Assembly (NCBI RefSeq): GCF_000373185.1
Contig: NZ_KB890638.1
Coordinates: 1-64,000 of the forward strand
DNA length: 64,000 bases
Source: Segatella paludivivens DSM 17968 = JCM 13650
Lineage (GTDB): Bacteria > Bacteroidota > Bacteroidia > Bacteroidales > Bacteroidaceae
Direction of reading: 5' to 3'
Position 1 is the stretch's first letter. Each line of letters begins with the position of its first letter. Positions 1 through 9,216 of the stretch are shown here, in pieces. The position numbers and the translations under genes were made by a program. The notes beneath the pieces are model-generated. The model had not been told where the DNA came from. It saw only the letters and a list, made by a program, of their open reading frames with translations, and ran no database searches.

Positions 1-1
1 T

Positions 2-265
2 ATTATCACTGGTACGGACAGTTGCAGACTTATTAGATGGATGAAGAAATACTGGAAAACAAAGATAAGGACGCTCAAGACATTTTTAACAGGCGTAAAA
101 CTCGATTATAGAGCTATATTAAATACCATTAGGGAAAATGTCACAAATGGAATCACAGAGGGATTTGTAAATAAGCTAAAAGCTGTAAAGAGAACTATGT
201 ATGGTAGAGCAGGCATTAAATTACTAAGAAGAAAGATGGTTCTGGAGCATATATTCTTCAACTAA
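2..265 (+). pseudogene. C-terminal fragment of an ISL3-like transposase, cut by the window edge
   Basis: An open frame enters from the left edge and runs to a stop at 263-265, giving about 87 residues. The string VTNGITEGFVNKLKAVKRTM followed by YGRAGIKLLRRK is the typical C-terminal DDE-region signature of ISL3-family transposases (the 'NG.xEG.vNK.K..KR..YGRA' pattern), which is established knowledge of the family. The part seen would be the end of the catalytic domain. Whether the full gene is intact to the left cannot be judged, so it may be a complete insertion sequence or a remnant. No target-site duplication could be recognised; a possible terminal inverted repeat end, GAAGAACC, lies just after the stop (about 272-279) but has no partner in the window. 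Confidence 0.75.
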
Positions 266-373
266 ATTAGAGAAGAACCGAATAAGTTGTCTGACCTTAC
301 CGGATTAGTTGTCATATATTTAGCCGCAATAGGTTATAGAAGATATTTCCAAAATTGATAAAGAACCAAACAA

Positions 374-412
374 ATAGGCAGAAGTCTCTAAATACAAGGG
401 ACTTCTGCCTAA
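374..412 (-). terminator. Terminator of ppdK
   Basis: Arms AGGCAGAAGTC (376-386) and GACTTCTGCCT (400-410) are perfectly complementary with a 13-base loop. On the minus strand the stem is followed by a T-rich tract. It lies about 20 bases after the ppdK stop. Confidence 0.8.
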
Positions 413-431
413 AGTTTTATATATCAACAAA

Positions 432-3158
432 TTACTTATCGTCCTCAATAGCAGCCTGTGCCGCAGCAAGACGTGCGATTGGCACTCTGAAAGGTGAACA
501 GCTGACATAGTTTAGACCTACTCTATGACAGAACTTAACAGAACTTGGTTCACCACCATGCTCACCACATATACCACACTTCAAATCGGGACGAGTGGCA
601 CGGCCTTTCTTTACTGCCATTTCAACAAGTTGACCAACACCAGTCTGATCTAAAACTTGGAAAGGATCAACCTTTAATATCTTCTTATCAAGATATACTG
701 GCAAGAAACTTGAAATATCGTCACGACTATAACCAAACGTCATTTGAGTAAGATCATTAGTTCCAAAACTGAAATATTCTGCTTTCTGTGCAATAATATC
801 AGCAGTAAGAGCTGCACGAGGAATCTCTATCATCGTACCCACCTTAAATGGAATTTCAACACCTTCCTTTTCAAATATCTCTTTTGCTGTAGAATGAATA
901 ACTTCCTCCTGAATGTCAAACTCATTTACGATACCAATCAACGGAACCATTATTTCTGGTTGAGGATTATAACCTTCTTTCTTCAAATCAATCGCAGCAC
1001 CAATGATAGCACGTGTTTGCATCGCTGTAATTTCAGGATAAGTATTACCAAGTCTACAACCACGATGGCCCAACATTGGATTGTGCTCACTCAATGAATT
1101 TACTCTATGCTGAATCTCCTCTACGGGAATACCCATTTCCTTAGCCATAATCTTCTGACCTTCAATATCATGAGGTACAAATTCATGCAATGGAGGATCA
1201 AGTAATCTAATATTAACAGGGCAACCATCCATTGCCTTGAGAATGCCATAGAAATCCTGTTTCTGATAAGGTAATAGTTTCTCTAAAGCCTGTACTCTAC
1301 CTTCTTTCGTATCAGAAAGAATCATTTCACGCATTGCCTTAATCTTTTCATTCTCGAAGAACATATGTTCTGTACGGCAAAGACCTATACCTACCGCACC
1401 AAAACTACGAGCGACTTCTGCGTCATGTGGAGTATCAGCGTTAGTACGAACAACAAGTTTTGTATACTTCTTACAAAGATCCATCAATTTGGCAAAATCT
1501 CCTGTAACTTCAGCAGGCTTAGTCTTAACCTCACCAAGATAAACCTCACCGGTAGATCCATTAAGCGAGATAAAATCCCCTTCACGAATAATAACTCCAT
1601 CAATATCTACAGTTCTATTCTTATAGTTAACATTTATAGCCCCAGCACCACTGACACAGCACTTTCCCATGCCACGTGCAACAACGGCAGCATGACTTGT
1701 CATACCACCACGAGCAGTAAGTATACCTTCGGCTGCATTCATGCCAGCAAGATCTTCAGGACTTGTCTCAATACGAACCATGATGACTTGATGACCATCG
1801 TCATGCCATTTTGCAGCATCATCAGCAAAGAAAACCACCTGTCCACATGCTGCACCTGGACTTGCAGGAAGACCACGAGTAAGAACCTTTGCACTAACCA
1901 AAGCTTCCTTGTCGAAAACAGGATGAAGAAGCTCATCAAGTTTATTAGGTTCGCAACGTTCAAGAGCAGTCTTCTCATCAATCTCGCCCTCAATAAGCAA
2001 ATCCATAGCTATTTTAACCATGGCAGTACCAGTACGCTTACCATTACGAGTCTGGAGGAACCAAAGATGACCTTCCTGAACTGTAAATTCCATATCCTGC
2101 ATATCATGATAATGTTTTTCCAACTTATCCTGAATATCATTCAACTGTACGAAAATCTCAGGCATAGCCTCTTCCATTGAAGGATATTTAGATGCACGAA
2201 TTTTTTCATCAACAGATTGTTGTTTAGCCCAACGCAAAGAACCTTCTTTTGTAACCTGCTGAGGTGTACGAATACCAGCAACGACATCCTCTCCCTGAGC
2301 ATTTACAAGATATTCACCATTGAAACGGTTTTCACCAGTAGCAGCATCACGGCTGAAGCAAACACCAGTAGCACTAGTTTTACCCATGTTACCGAATACC
2401 ATAGCCATCACACTAACAGCTGTGCCCCACTCTGCAGGAATACCTTCCATCTTGCGATAAAGTATAGCACGTTCATTCATCCAAGAATCAAATACAGCAC
2501 AGATTGCACCCCAAAGTTGATCCATAGGATTTACAGGGAAATCAAATCCTGTCTGTTCCTTGATTGCAGCCTTGAATTCAGCAACAAGCTGTTTCAATTC
2601 GTCAACATTCATTTCATTGTCTAGAGATATTCCACGCTGCTTCTTTACCTTAATTATAATGGCTTCAAAAGGATCAATATCCTCTTTATTTACAGGTTTC
2701 ATGCCCATAACAACATCACCATACATCTGAACAAAACGACGATAGCTATCATAAGCAAAACATTCATTGCCTGTTTTACGAGCTAAGCCTTCAACAACTT
2801 CATCGTTCAATCCAAGATTAAGAATAGTATCCATCATACCAGGCATACTTGCGCGTGCACCAGAGCGTACACTCATCAAAAGGGGATTCTCTATATCACC
2901 AAACTTTGAATTCATCAAAGTTTCTATATGTTTTACAGATTTTATAACATCGTCTTTAAGAAGATCGACAACCTGTTGTTTGCCTTTTTCAAAGTATTCA
3001 TTACAAACATCGGTAGTTATTGTAAAGCCAGGAGGAACTGGTACTCCTATAAGATTCATTTCAGCCAAATTAGCTCCTTTTCCGCCAAGCAGATTTTTCA
3101 TATCAGCCTTACCTTCCGCCTTACCATTTCCAAAGGTATAAATTCTTTTTTCACTCAT
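432..3158 (-). CDS. ppdK: Pyruvate, phosphate dikinase
   Basis: Cytosolic PPDK, interconverting pyruvate + ATP + Pi and phosphoenolpyruvate + AMP + PPi; in anaerobes it can serve glycolysis or gluconeogenesis. At 908 residues it has the usual length. Order of parts: N-terminal ATP-grasp nucleotide domain (GGKGANLAEM at 25-34, SVRSGARASMPGMMDT at 96-111), central phosphohistidine domain with GGMTSHAAVVARG (catalytic His489), and C-terminal PEP/pyruvate barrel with CGEHGGEP (catalytic Cys864). All key residues are present. It stands alone with its own promoter (3213-3243) and terminator (374-412), divergent from rlmD. ATG start at 3158; the first residues MSEKRIYTFG match the start of known PPDKs. 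Family assignment is very firm; the direction of flux is inference. Confidence 0.98.
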   Translation of the reverse strand: MSEKRIYTFGNGKAEGKADMKNLLGGKGANLAEMNLIGVPVPPGFTITTDVCNEYFEKGKQQVVDLLKDDVIKSVKHIETLMNSKFGDIENPLLMSVRSGARASMPGMMDTILNLGLNDEVVEGLARKTGNECFAYDSYRRFVQMYGDVVMGMKPVNKEDIDPFEAIIIKVKKQRGISLDNEMNVDELKQLVAEFKAAIKEQTGFDFPVNPMDQLWGAICAVFDSWMNERAILYRKMEGIPAEWGTAVSVMAMVFGNMGKTSATGVCFSRDAATGENRFNGEYLVNAQGEDVVAGIRTPQQVTKEGSLRWAKQQSVDEKIRASKYPSMEEAMPEIFVQLNDIQDKLEKHYHDMQDMEFTVQEGHLWFLQTRNGKRTGTAMVKIAMDLLIEGEIDEKTALERCEPNKLDELLHPVFDKEALVSAKVLTRGLPASPGAACGQVVFFADDAAKWHDDGHQVIMVRIETSPEDLAGMNAAEGILTARGGMTSHAAVVARGMGKCCVSGAGAINVNYKNRTVDIDGVIIREGDFISLNGSTGEVYLGEVKTKPAEVTGDFAKLMDLCKKYTKLVVRTNADTPHDAEVARSFGAVGIGLCRTEHMFFENEKIKAMREMILSDTKEGRVQALEKLLPYQKQDFYGILKAMDGCPVNIRLLDPPLHEFVPHDIEGQKIMAKEMGIPVEEIQHRVNSLSEHNPMLGHRGCRLGNTYPEITAMQTRAIIGAAIDLKKEGYNPQPEIMVPLIGIVNEFDIQEEVIHSTAKEIFEKEGVEIPFKVGTMIEIPRAALTADIIAQKAEYFSFGTNDLTQMTFGYSRDDISSFLPVYLDKKILKVDPFQVLDQTGVGQLVEMAVKKGRATRPDLKCGICGEHGGEPSSVKFCHRVGLNYVSCSPFRVPIARLAAAQAAIEDDK

Positions 3159-3212
3159 AGTTGATTAGGTATTCTAAATGTTTTTATACGTTAAAATTTT
3201 AAATCTATAATG

Positions 3213-3243
3213 CAAATATAATGTAAATTTATTAATAGCCAAA
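3213..3243 (-). promoter_or_regulatory. Promoter of ppdK
   Basis: Read on the minus strand: TTTG (3243-3240), 19 bases, TATATTTG (3220-3213). This matches the Bacteroidota sigma-ABfr consensus TTTG-N19-21-TAnnTTTG exactly. The start codon is about 50 bases downstream. Confidence 0.75.
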
Positions 3244-3347
3244 ACTTTTATATGCTTTTTTGCAAACTAGACCTTACATTTTAGGATGTTAGCGGACACA
3301 GAATAATTTAATTACACGGTGAACAATGTAGTTTGGGATTATTTTAG

Positions 3348-3355
3348 TAATTTTG
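3348..3355 (+). promoter_or_regulatory. -7 box for the rlmD-porin pair
   Basis: TAATTTTG followed by C matches the Bacteroidota -7 consensus. No clear TTTG at the expected -33 position. An in-frame TTG lies inside this box, so translation must begin downstream, at the ATG 3377. Confidence 0.6.
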
Positions 3356-3376
3356 CACGGAAATAATAAAAAATAT

Positions 3377-4816
3377 ATGACAAGAAAACATAAGCCATAC
3401 CCTATATTGGAGAATGTCGAGATTGAAGCTATTGCAGCTGAAGGCAAATGCCTCTTTCATCATGAGGATAAAGTAGTATTTGTACCTTTCTGTGTTCCTG
3501 GTGACATCGTTGACATACAGATAACAAGAAAGAAACACAGCTTCATGGAAGGGCGTGTTGTTAAATTCATTCAATATAGTAAGGTGCGCACTACCCCAAT
3601 GTGTTCTCACTTCGGAATTTGCGGTGGATGCAAATGGCAGAACCTACCATATGAAGAACAATTAAAAGCAAAACAGCAACAGGTATTTGATCAACTTACT
3701 CGCATTGGTAAGATAGAACTACCCGAAATAAATCCTATCCTTGGAAGTGTTAAGACAAGTGAGTATCGCAATAAACTTGAATTCGGTTGCGCTAATAAGC
3801 GTTGGTATACGCAAGAGGAAATAAATGCGATGCCACCACGTGAAGAAGGAAAAGAAGGTAATCTGAATGAAAGTGCTATCGGCTTTCATATCACCGGAGC
3901 TTTCGACAAAATATACCCTATTGAGAAATGCTGGCTAATGGATGATTTCCACAACACTATTCGTAACGAAATACAAAAATATGCCAAAGAAACTGGCATG
4001 ACTTTCTATGACATCAGAGCACAGCATGGATTACTGCGCGACATTATGATGAGAAACTCTAACACGGGTGAATTCATGGTGCTGATTCAGTTCCATTATG
4101 ATGTTGAAGGAGATGAAGAAAGAGCTAAAGCATTACTTAAATACGTAGCTGATAAGTTCCCTGAAATAACAAGTTTAATATATGTAGACAACCAAAAGGG
4201 AAACGATACGTTTGGAGATTTAGAACTCACTACATTCAAGGGAACAGACTTTATATATGAAACAATGGAAGACCTTAAATTTAAAGTAGGTCCAAAGAGT
4301 TTCTACCAAACAAATACAGACCAAGCCTATCACCTATATAGCGTGGCAAGAGAATTTGCCAACCTATCAGGTAACGAACTTGTATATGACCTATATACAG
4401 GAACAGGAACTATTGCAAACTTTGTAGCTCATAAGGCGAAGAAAGTTATAGGTATTGAATACGTACCAGAAGCGATTGAAGATGCAAAAGTAAACAGCGA
4501 AATCAACAACATCACCAATACCCTATTCTATGCCGGTGACATGAAAGACATTCTTACAGATGATTTCATTGCAGAACACGGACATCCTGACATAATAATC
4601 ACTGACCCACCACGTGCTGGCATGCATCAAGACGTGGTAAATGTAATACTAAACGCAGCACCAACGAGAATTGTTTATGTAAGTTGCAACCCTGCAACAC
4701 AAGCTCGTGATTTAGCTTTGATGGATGCTAAATATAAAGTATCCAAGGTGCAACCTGTTGACATGTTCCCCCACACACCACATGTAGAGAATGTAGTGCT
4801 ATTGGAGAAAAAATAG
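3377..4816 (+). CDS. rlmD: 23S rRNA (uracil-5-)-methyltransferase, RumA/RlmD type
   Basis: SAM-dependent C5 methylation of a 23S rRNA uridine. The 479-residue protein has an N-terminal TRAM-like domain (about 10-68), an iron-sulfur cysteine cluster beginning CSHFGICGGC (Cys76, 82, 85 plus a more distal Cys), and a C-terminal Rossmann methyltransferase with YDLYTGTGTIANF (SAM binding), TDPPRAG, and VYVSCNPAT (nucleophile Cys437), with general-base Glu471 in HVEN. All expected residues are there. I chose ATG 3377 because the frame's upstream TTG at 3353 lies in the promoter -7 box. It is followed after 33 bases by the porin gene, which has no separate promoter that I can see. RlmD and RlmCD-type enzymes differ in target uridine; which base is modified is not decided by the sequence. 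Confidence 0.92.
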   Translation: MTRKHKPYPILENVEIEAIAAEGKCLFHHEDKVVFVPFCVPGDIVDIQITRKKHSFMEGRVVKFIQYSKVRTTPMCSHFGICGGCKWQNLPYEEQLKAKQQQVFDQLTRIGKIELPEINPILGSVKTSEYRNKLEFGCANKRWYTQEEINAMPPREEGKEGNLNESAIGFHITGAFDKIYPIEKCWLMDDFHNTIRNEIQKYAKETGMTFYDIRAQHGLLRDIMMRNSNTGEFMVLIQFHYDVEGDEERAKALLKYVADKFPEITSLIYVDNQKGNDTFGDLELTTFKGTDFIYETMEDLKFKVGPKSFYQTNTDQAYHLYSVAREFANLSGNELVYDLYTGTGTIANFVAHKAKKVIGIEYVPEAIEDAKVNSEINNITNTLFYAGDMKDILTDDFIAEHGHPDIIITDPPRAGMHQDVVNVILNAAPTRIVYVSCNPATQARDLALMDAKYKVSKVQPVDMFPHTPHVENVVLLEKK

Positions 4817-4849
4817 AGAATTATTTATTAAGAAGAGTAAAAATTTAAA

Positions 4850-5959
4850 ATGAAAAAATTTCTATTAATCACGACTATGGCACTGGCTGCAATGTACGGC
4901 AATGCTCAAGAGTCTAAACCATTGTTTAACAATATCAAACTAAGTGGTTTTGGTATGGCCCAATATACTTACAATGGGCAGAAAAACGAAGAAAGCAATA
5001 CATTCAATATCAGAATGTTGCGTTTAATTCTTGACGGAAAATTCCAAAACGACTTTTATTGGAAAGCTCAAATTCAGTTTAACGGCAATACCTCTACACT
5101 AGGTAACAGTCCTCGCATTGTAGACTTGTTTACTGAATGGCAGAAGTATGATTTCTTTAAAGTGAAAATTGGACAGTTTAAACGTCCATTTACATTTGAA
5201 AATCCTCTAGCACCTATTGAAGAGGGCTTTATGAGTTACAGCCAAGTTGTTACAAAGCTATCTGGTTTCAATGATCGTAATGGTGAACAGGCTAGCAATG
5301 GCCGCGATATCGGTTTGCAGATTCAAGGTGATTTCCTTAAAAACGGAGAGGGCAGAAACCTTCTTCATTATCAGATTGGTGTATTCAATGGACAAGGAAT
5401 CAATACTAAGGATGTAGACCAACGCAAAGACATTATCGGAGGAATATGGGTAATGCCTGTAAATGGAATGAGAATTGGAGCATTCGGCTGGGAAGGATCT
5501 GTTGCTAGAAAAGGTACATGGCTAGATGAAAATGGTACATCACAAACAGGTGTTCGCTCATTACCAAAATACAGATATGCAATCAGCGGTGAATATATTA
5601 CCAACGATTGGACATTCCGTTCTGAATATATTCATTCTACAGGTAAAGCATTCAAGACAGCTATAAATAATAGTGAAGACTATTCAAAATGCGATCTGAA
5701 TACAACCATTGGCGACAAGGCAGATGGCTTCTACGGAATGGTCATTGCCCCAGTAGTAAGCAAAAAGCTATATGCTAAAGTTCGTTATGACATGTATCGT
5801 CCTAGTGCATCATGGGCTACTTCGAACACGCAATATGAAGCTGGTGTGAACTATATGATTAATAAAAATCTTCAGATAGATCTAGAATATGCAAGAGTTA
5901 ACGACCGCGCAAAGTCTGATTACAACATATTAGATGCACAGGTTGATTTCAAATTCTAA
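4850..5959 (+). CDS. Phosphate-selective porin O/P-like outer-membrane protein
   Basis: A 369-residue protein with a clear signal peptide (MKKFLLITTMALAAMYGNAQ, cleavage probably after the last Gln) and alternating polar/hydrophobic strands through to a C-terminal Phe (VDFKF), as in outer-membrane beta-barrels. The N-terminal half has the pattern of the OprO/OprP (Porin_O_P) family: an early strand 'SGFGMAQYTYNG', then RLILDGKF, KAQIQFNG and VKIGQFKRPFTFENP, the last being typical for this family in Bacteroidales. It probably forms a trimeric anion-selective pore, but phosphate specificity cannot be read from sequence. It follows rlmD by 33 bases and is likely co-transcribed, with no obvious functional link. 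Confidence 0.85.
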   Translation: MKKFLLITTMALAAMYGNAQESKPLFNNIKLSGFGMAQYTYNGQKNEESNTFNIRMLRLILDGKFQNDFYWKAQIQFNGNTSTLGNSPRIVDLFTEWQKYDFFKVKIGQFKRPFTFENPLAPIEEGFMSYSQVVTKLSGFNDRNGEQASNGRDIGLQIQGDFLKNGEGRNLLHYQIGVFNGQGINTKDVDQRKDIIGGIWVMPVNGMRIGAFGWEGSVARKGTWLDENGTSQTGVRSLPKYRYAISGEYITNDWTFRSEYIHSTGKAFKTAINNSEDYSKCDLNTTIGDKADGFYGMVIAPVVSKKLYAKVRYDMYRPSASWATSNTQYEAGVNYMINKNLQIDLEYARVNDRAKSDYNILDAQVDFKF

Positions 5960-5964
5960 CATGA

Positions 5965-5988
5965 GTTAGCTATCTTGAAATAGCTAAC
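5965..5988 (+). terminator. Weak hairpin after the porin gene
   Basis: GTTAGCTA (5965-5972) and TAGCTAAC (5981-5988) form an 8-bp stem just after the porin stop. There is no T tract after it, so it may be an mRNA-stabilising 3' hairpin rather than a terminator. Confidence 0.4.
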
Positions 5989-5998
5989 AACAATAAAA

Positions 5999-6034
5999 AA
6001 TTAAGGCATTCGATAATTTTCGGATGCCTTAATT
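5999..6034 (-). terminator. Terminator of the bat-to-nadE run
   Basis: AATTAAGGCAT (5999-6009) pairs with ATGCCTTAATT (6024-6034), extended inwards by a wobble and CG pairs. On the minus strand it is followed by a T run (TTTTTTATTG). It ends the nadE transcript and may also stop read-through from the porin. Confidence 0.8.
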
Positions 6035-6041
6035 CTTTACA

Positions 6042-7970
6042 TTATAGTTCTTCACATTCCTTTAACCAAAGTGTACTTGCGGCATCACTTGGCATTCGCC
6101 AATCACCACGAGGACTAAGGCTTACACTACCAACCTTCGGTCCATCAGGCAGACAACTACGCTTAAACTGTTGGGCGAAGAATCTTCTGCAGAAAGTAGT
6201 AAGCCACTGCTTTATAACTTCATCATTATAAGTGCTGTAGAAAGCCTTTTGTGCTAACATAAAAATCTTACGTGGGCGGAAACCAAAGCGTAAAAAATAA
6301 TACAAAAAGAAATCATGCAACTCGTAAGGTCCTACAAGGTCTTCTGTCTTCTGTTTGATATTTCCATTTTCATCTGCTGGAATAAGTTCTGGACTTATAG
6401 GAGTATCGATAATATCATTCAAAATAGCAGAAGTACCACCTTCCATTGTATCCGCAACATATCTAACAAGATATTTTATCAAAGTCTTTGGTATGCTTGA
6501 GTTTACACCATACATACTCATATGATCGCCATTGTATGTTGCCCAACCAAGAGCCAACTCAGAAAGATCACCAGTACCGATAACCATTCCATTGAGCTTA
6601 TTACTTAAATCCATTAGAATCTGAGTGCGCTCACGTGCCTGTCCATTTTCGTAAGTAACATCATGAACATTGATATCATGGCCAATATCCTCAAAATGCT
6701 GTGTAACACTTTTTGCTATGCCAACTTCACGAATTGTAATACCAAGTCTTTTCATCAAACTTATGGCATTATTGTAAGTACGATCGGTAGTTCCAAATCC
6801 AGGCATAGTAACGCCAACGATACCACGTCTTTCAAGTTTCAGTTTGTCAAATGTTCTAACGCATACTAGTAAAGCCAACGTTGAATCAAGTCCGCCACTG
6901 ATACCAATAACAACAGTCTTACAGTTGGTATGCACAATACGCTTAGCCAATCCCATAACCTGTATATTGAAAATCTCCTCACACGACTTTTTCATATCGT
7001 CTGTATGAGGAATAAACGGATGCGGCTCAACTTCACGTTCCAATTTAAAATCAGATTTCACGTCAATGCCATGACAATCAACAACGTGTTCATCAGTCAT
7101 TACGTTACGTTGAGCTGTAACGAAAGTTGTATTATTTCTTCGTTCAGCACGCAATCTCTCTACATCAATCTGAGCAGTTACAATCTGAGCAGACAAAGAA
7201 AATCTCTCGCCCTCAGCAAGCAATTTTCCATTTTCATGTATAATAGCATTTCCACCATATACAACATCCTGCGTACTTTCACCAAATCCACAGCTGCTAT
7301 AAACATATCCACACATTGTACGTGCACTCTGCTGAGACAACAGAGTTTTAAGATAGTCATGCTTTCCGATAAGTTCATCAGAAGCCGACATATTGAAAAT
7401 TATATCAGCACCAGCCAAAGTAAGATTATTGCTTGGTGGTATCGGAGCCCATACATCCTCACAAATCTCAACACCAAACCTTACTCCCTGAGAAGTTGTA
7501 AAGACAGGAGATTTAGCTGGCATAATCATCTTATGTCCAGCAAAACGTATTTCCTCATGGCACAAATCAGCAGAAGACGCAAACCAACGTCTCTCATAAA
7601 ACTCATTATAGTTTGGAAGATACGTTTTTGGAACAATACCCAAGATTTCTCCCTGCTGAATTACGACTGCACAATTCAACAACAAGTCACCAGCTATAAC
7701 CGGAACGCCAACAATAGTTATGATATTAAGTTTTCTTGTAAAATCCAGCAATATCATAACCGCTGTCTCAGCAGACTCTAAAAGAATTTCCTGACGAAAC
7801 AAATCCTGACAAGAATATCCTGTAACGGAAAGCTCTGGAAAAACTATAACTTCAACGCCCTGTCCTTCAGCTTGAGCAATAAGATTCTCAATCTGTGCAG
7901 TGTTGTATTTTACGTCACCGACTTTCACTGACGGTATGGCACTTGCGACTTTTATAAATCCGTAATTCAT
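6042..7970 (-). CDS. nadE: Glutamine-dependent NAD+ synthetase
   Basis: Last step of NAD biosynthesis: deamido-NAD + ATP + glutamine to NAD+. The 642-residue protein is the long two-domain form. The N-terminal nitrilase-type glutaminase domain (about 1-290) has the Glu46-Lys115-Cys170 triad in FPELSVTGY, VPKTYLPNYNEF and VEICEDVW; the spacing of the triad equals that of the M. tuberculosis enzyme. The C-terminal synthetase domain (about 330-640) has the PP-loop ISGGLDST at 357-364 and a conserved GTGDLSELALGW. ATG start 7970. It lies 31 bases after the Smr gene, last of a long minus-strand run, and is followed by a strong hairpin. No fusion fault or missing residue is seen. Confidence 0.97.
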   Translation of the reverse strand: MNYGFIKVASAIPSVKVGDVKYNTAQIENLIAQAEGQGVEVIVFPELSVTGYSCQDLFRQEILLESAETAVMILLDFTRKLNIITIVGVPVIAGDLLLNCAVVIQQGEILGIVPKTYLPNYNEFYERRWFASSADLCHEEIRFAGHKMIMPAKSPVFTTSQGVRFGVEICEDVWAPIPPSNNLTLAGADIIFNMSASDELIGKHDYLKTLLSQQSARTMCGYVYSSCGFGESTQDVVYGGNAIIHENGKLLAEGERFSLSAQIVTAQIDVERLRAERRNNTTFVTAQRNVMTDEHVVDCHGIDVKSDFKLEREVEPHPFIPHTDDMKKSCEEIFNIQVMGLAKRIVHTNCKTVVIGISGGLDSTLALLVCVRTFDKLKLERRGIVGVTMPGFGTTDRTYNNAISLMKRLGITIREVGIAKSVTQHFEDIGHDINVHDVTYENGQARERTQILMDLSNKLNGMVIGTGDLSELALGWATYNGDHMSMYGVNSSIPKTLIKYLVRYVADTMEGGTSAILNDIIDTPISPELIPADENGNIKQKTEDLVGPYELHDFFLYYFLRFGFRPRKIFMLAQKAFYSTYNDEVIKQWLTTFCRRFFAQQFKRSCLPDGPKVGSVSLSPRGDWRMPSDAASTLWLKECEEL

Positions 7971-8001
7971 TATTACTACAAATTATATTCTACTTAATGT
8001 C

Positions 8002-9204
8002 TTATCGTATAGTAACTTGAGTGGCACCATATCCATATTCTTGGAAAGAAGCATCCTGATAAGCATATTTCTTATATCTATAATGTAATTCATTAATTAT
8101 AGAGCCTCTCAGTACACCTTCACCCTTACCATGAATGAATACTATTTTCTGTCCTTTTTTATTTGCATATTCAGCTAAGGTATCACGAAATTTCTTCATC
8201 TGATAATTTAGAATATCAGCAGTAGTCATGCCTGCAGTTGTATCTAATAATTCATCAGCATGAAGATCAACGACAACTATGTCATCATCTCCACGATGCT
8301 TTATCTTAAAAACATTCCCATTTTTGCCGTCTTCATATCTGCGCATATAATTTCCGATATGCTCTGGTGATTCTTTCTTTTCATTATCAGCACCGGCAAA
8401 CATTTCCTTTTTCAAAGCTTTAGGATCTATTACGAGAGGTCTTGCTGGTACATCATCAACAATGAGACTGTAAAGTAAAGCAGGAGATTCAAAGAACTGT
8501 GTATCTTGAAAAGTATGAAGCTTATAAAACTTCACTGGATCAATTCGGAACTGTGCATCTACACTAGGCTTCATAATAAAGCCCTTTTCTAGCTTATATG
8601 ATATAAACTGTACCGCAATATGATTCATATCATTAAGAGCATCACGACCGAACTCTTCAATATACAGTTTGGTATTTGGTTCAACCTCTCCTTTAAATTT
8701 AAGGTTCCAACTATTACCTTCAGCTATCATATAACAGAACTGAATATAATAGTTGCTGTCATTAACAAAATATGTTTCAAAACGAGTTGAAGTCACATTA
8801 TTTATATCCATTGGAACAAATGCTATATATGCACTGAGCATATTACCACCTTTGCGTTCCTCAACTGGCGCACGGAAAGTAACTTCCTTTTCGTCATCAA
8901 CAGTGTCATATTTATCTTCTTCATTAAGAGAAGCATCAACATCATCCTGCCCGTCTTTCAATAATGTCTTTATACTGCGTCCATCAGGTTCTATTCCATT
9001 TTGTTTGGATTCAGCCGCCATTTTTGAACTTACAAGTTTTGATGTTGCATAGTTATCCTCGCCAATAAGAACAACCTCGTTTATAGGGAACGGTATTTGA
9101 AAACCGTCCTCGTCTTCAACGAGCACTATATTCTTTCCTTGGAAACCAGCGACCTTTCCGCCACCTGTCTCACTAAGAAATCTCACTTTATCTCCAATAT
9201 TCAT
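8002..9204 (-). CDS. DUF2027 domain protein with C-terminal Smr domain
   Basis: A 400-residue cytoplasmic protein typical of Bacteroidales. Residues 1-50 look like an SH3-like fold (GDKVRFLSETGGGKVAGF), followed by an acidic linker (about 85-110) and a DUF2027-type middle region (about 120-260). The C-terminus is a Smr domain with DLHADELLD at 313-321 and HGKGEGVLR at 358-366, the two Smr signature motifs that in MutS2 and related proteins carry DNA or RNA endonuclease activity. There is no MutS ATPase here, so this is a stand-alone Smr protein. The nuclease target is unknown; roles in RNA quality control or recombination are both possible from the family. It sits 12 bases after queA, an RNA-modification gene, in the same run. 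Confidence 0.85.
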   Translation of the reverse strand: MNIGDKVRFLSETGGGKVAGFQGKNIVLVEDEDGFQIPFPINEVVLIGEDNYATSKLVSSKMAAESKQNGIEPDGRSIKTLLKDGQDDVDASLNEEDKYDTVDDEKEVTFRAPVEERKGGNMLSAYIAFVPMDINNVTSTRFETYFVNDSNYYIQFCYMIAEGNSWNLKFKGEVEPNTKLYIEEFGRDALNDMNHIAVQFISYKLEKGFIMKPSVDAQFRIDPVKFYKLHTFQDTQFFESPALLYSLIVDDVPARPLVIDPKALKKEMFAGADNEKKESPEHIGNYMRRYEDGKNGNVFKIKHRGDDDIVVVDLHADELLDTTAGMTTADILNYQMKKFRDTLAEYANKKGQKIVFIHGKGEGVLRGSIINELHYRYKKYAYQDASFQEYGYGATQVTIR

Positions 9205-9216
9205 ATTCAGATATTT

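Noticed and set aside
1365..2180. Long plus-strand open frame opposite ppdK
   Set aside because: It is antisense to a perfect PPDK gene, with Cys/Thr/Ser-rich low-quality protein and no start signals.
3353..3376. Longer start for rlmD at a TTG
   Set aside because: The TTG is part of the -7 promoter box; ATG 3377 fits the family start.
6930..7781. 283-codon plus-strand open frame opposite nadE
   Set aside because: Antisense shadow of nadE; composition is typical of reverse-strand reading, no family features.
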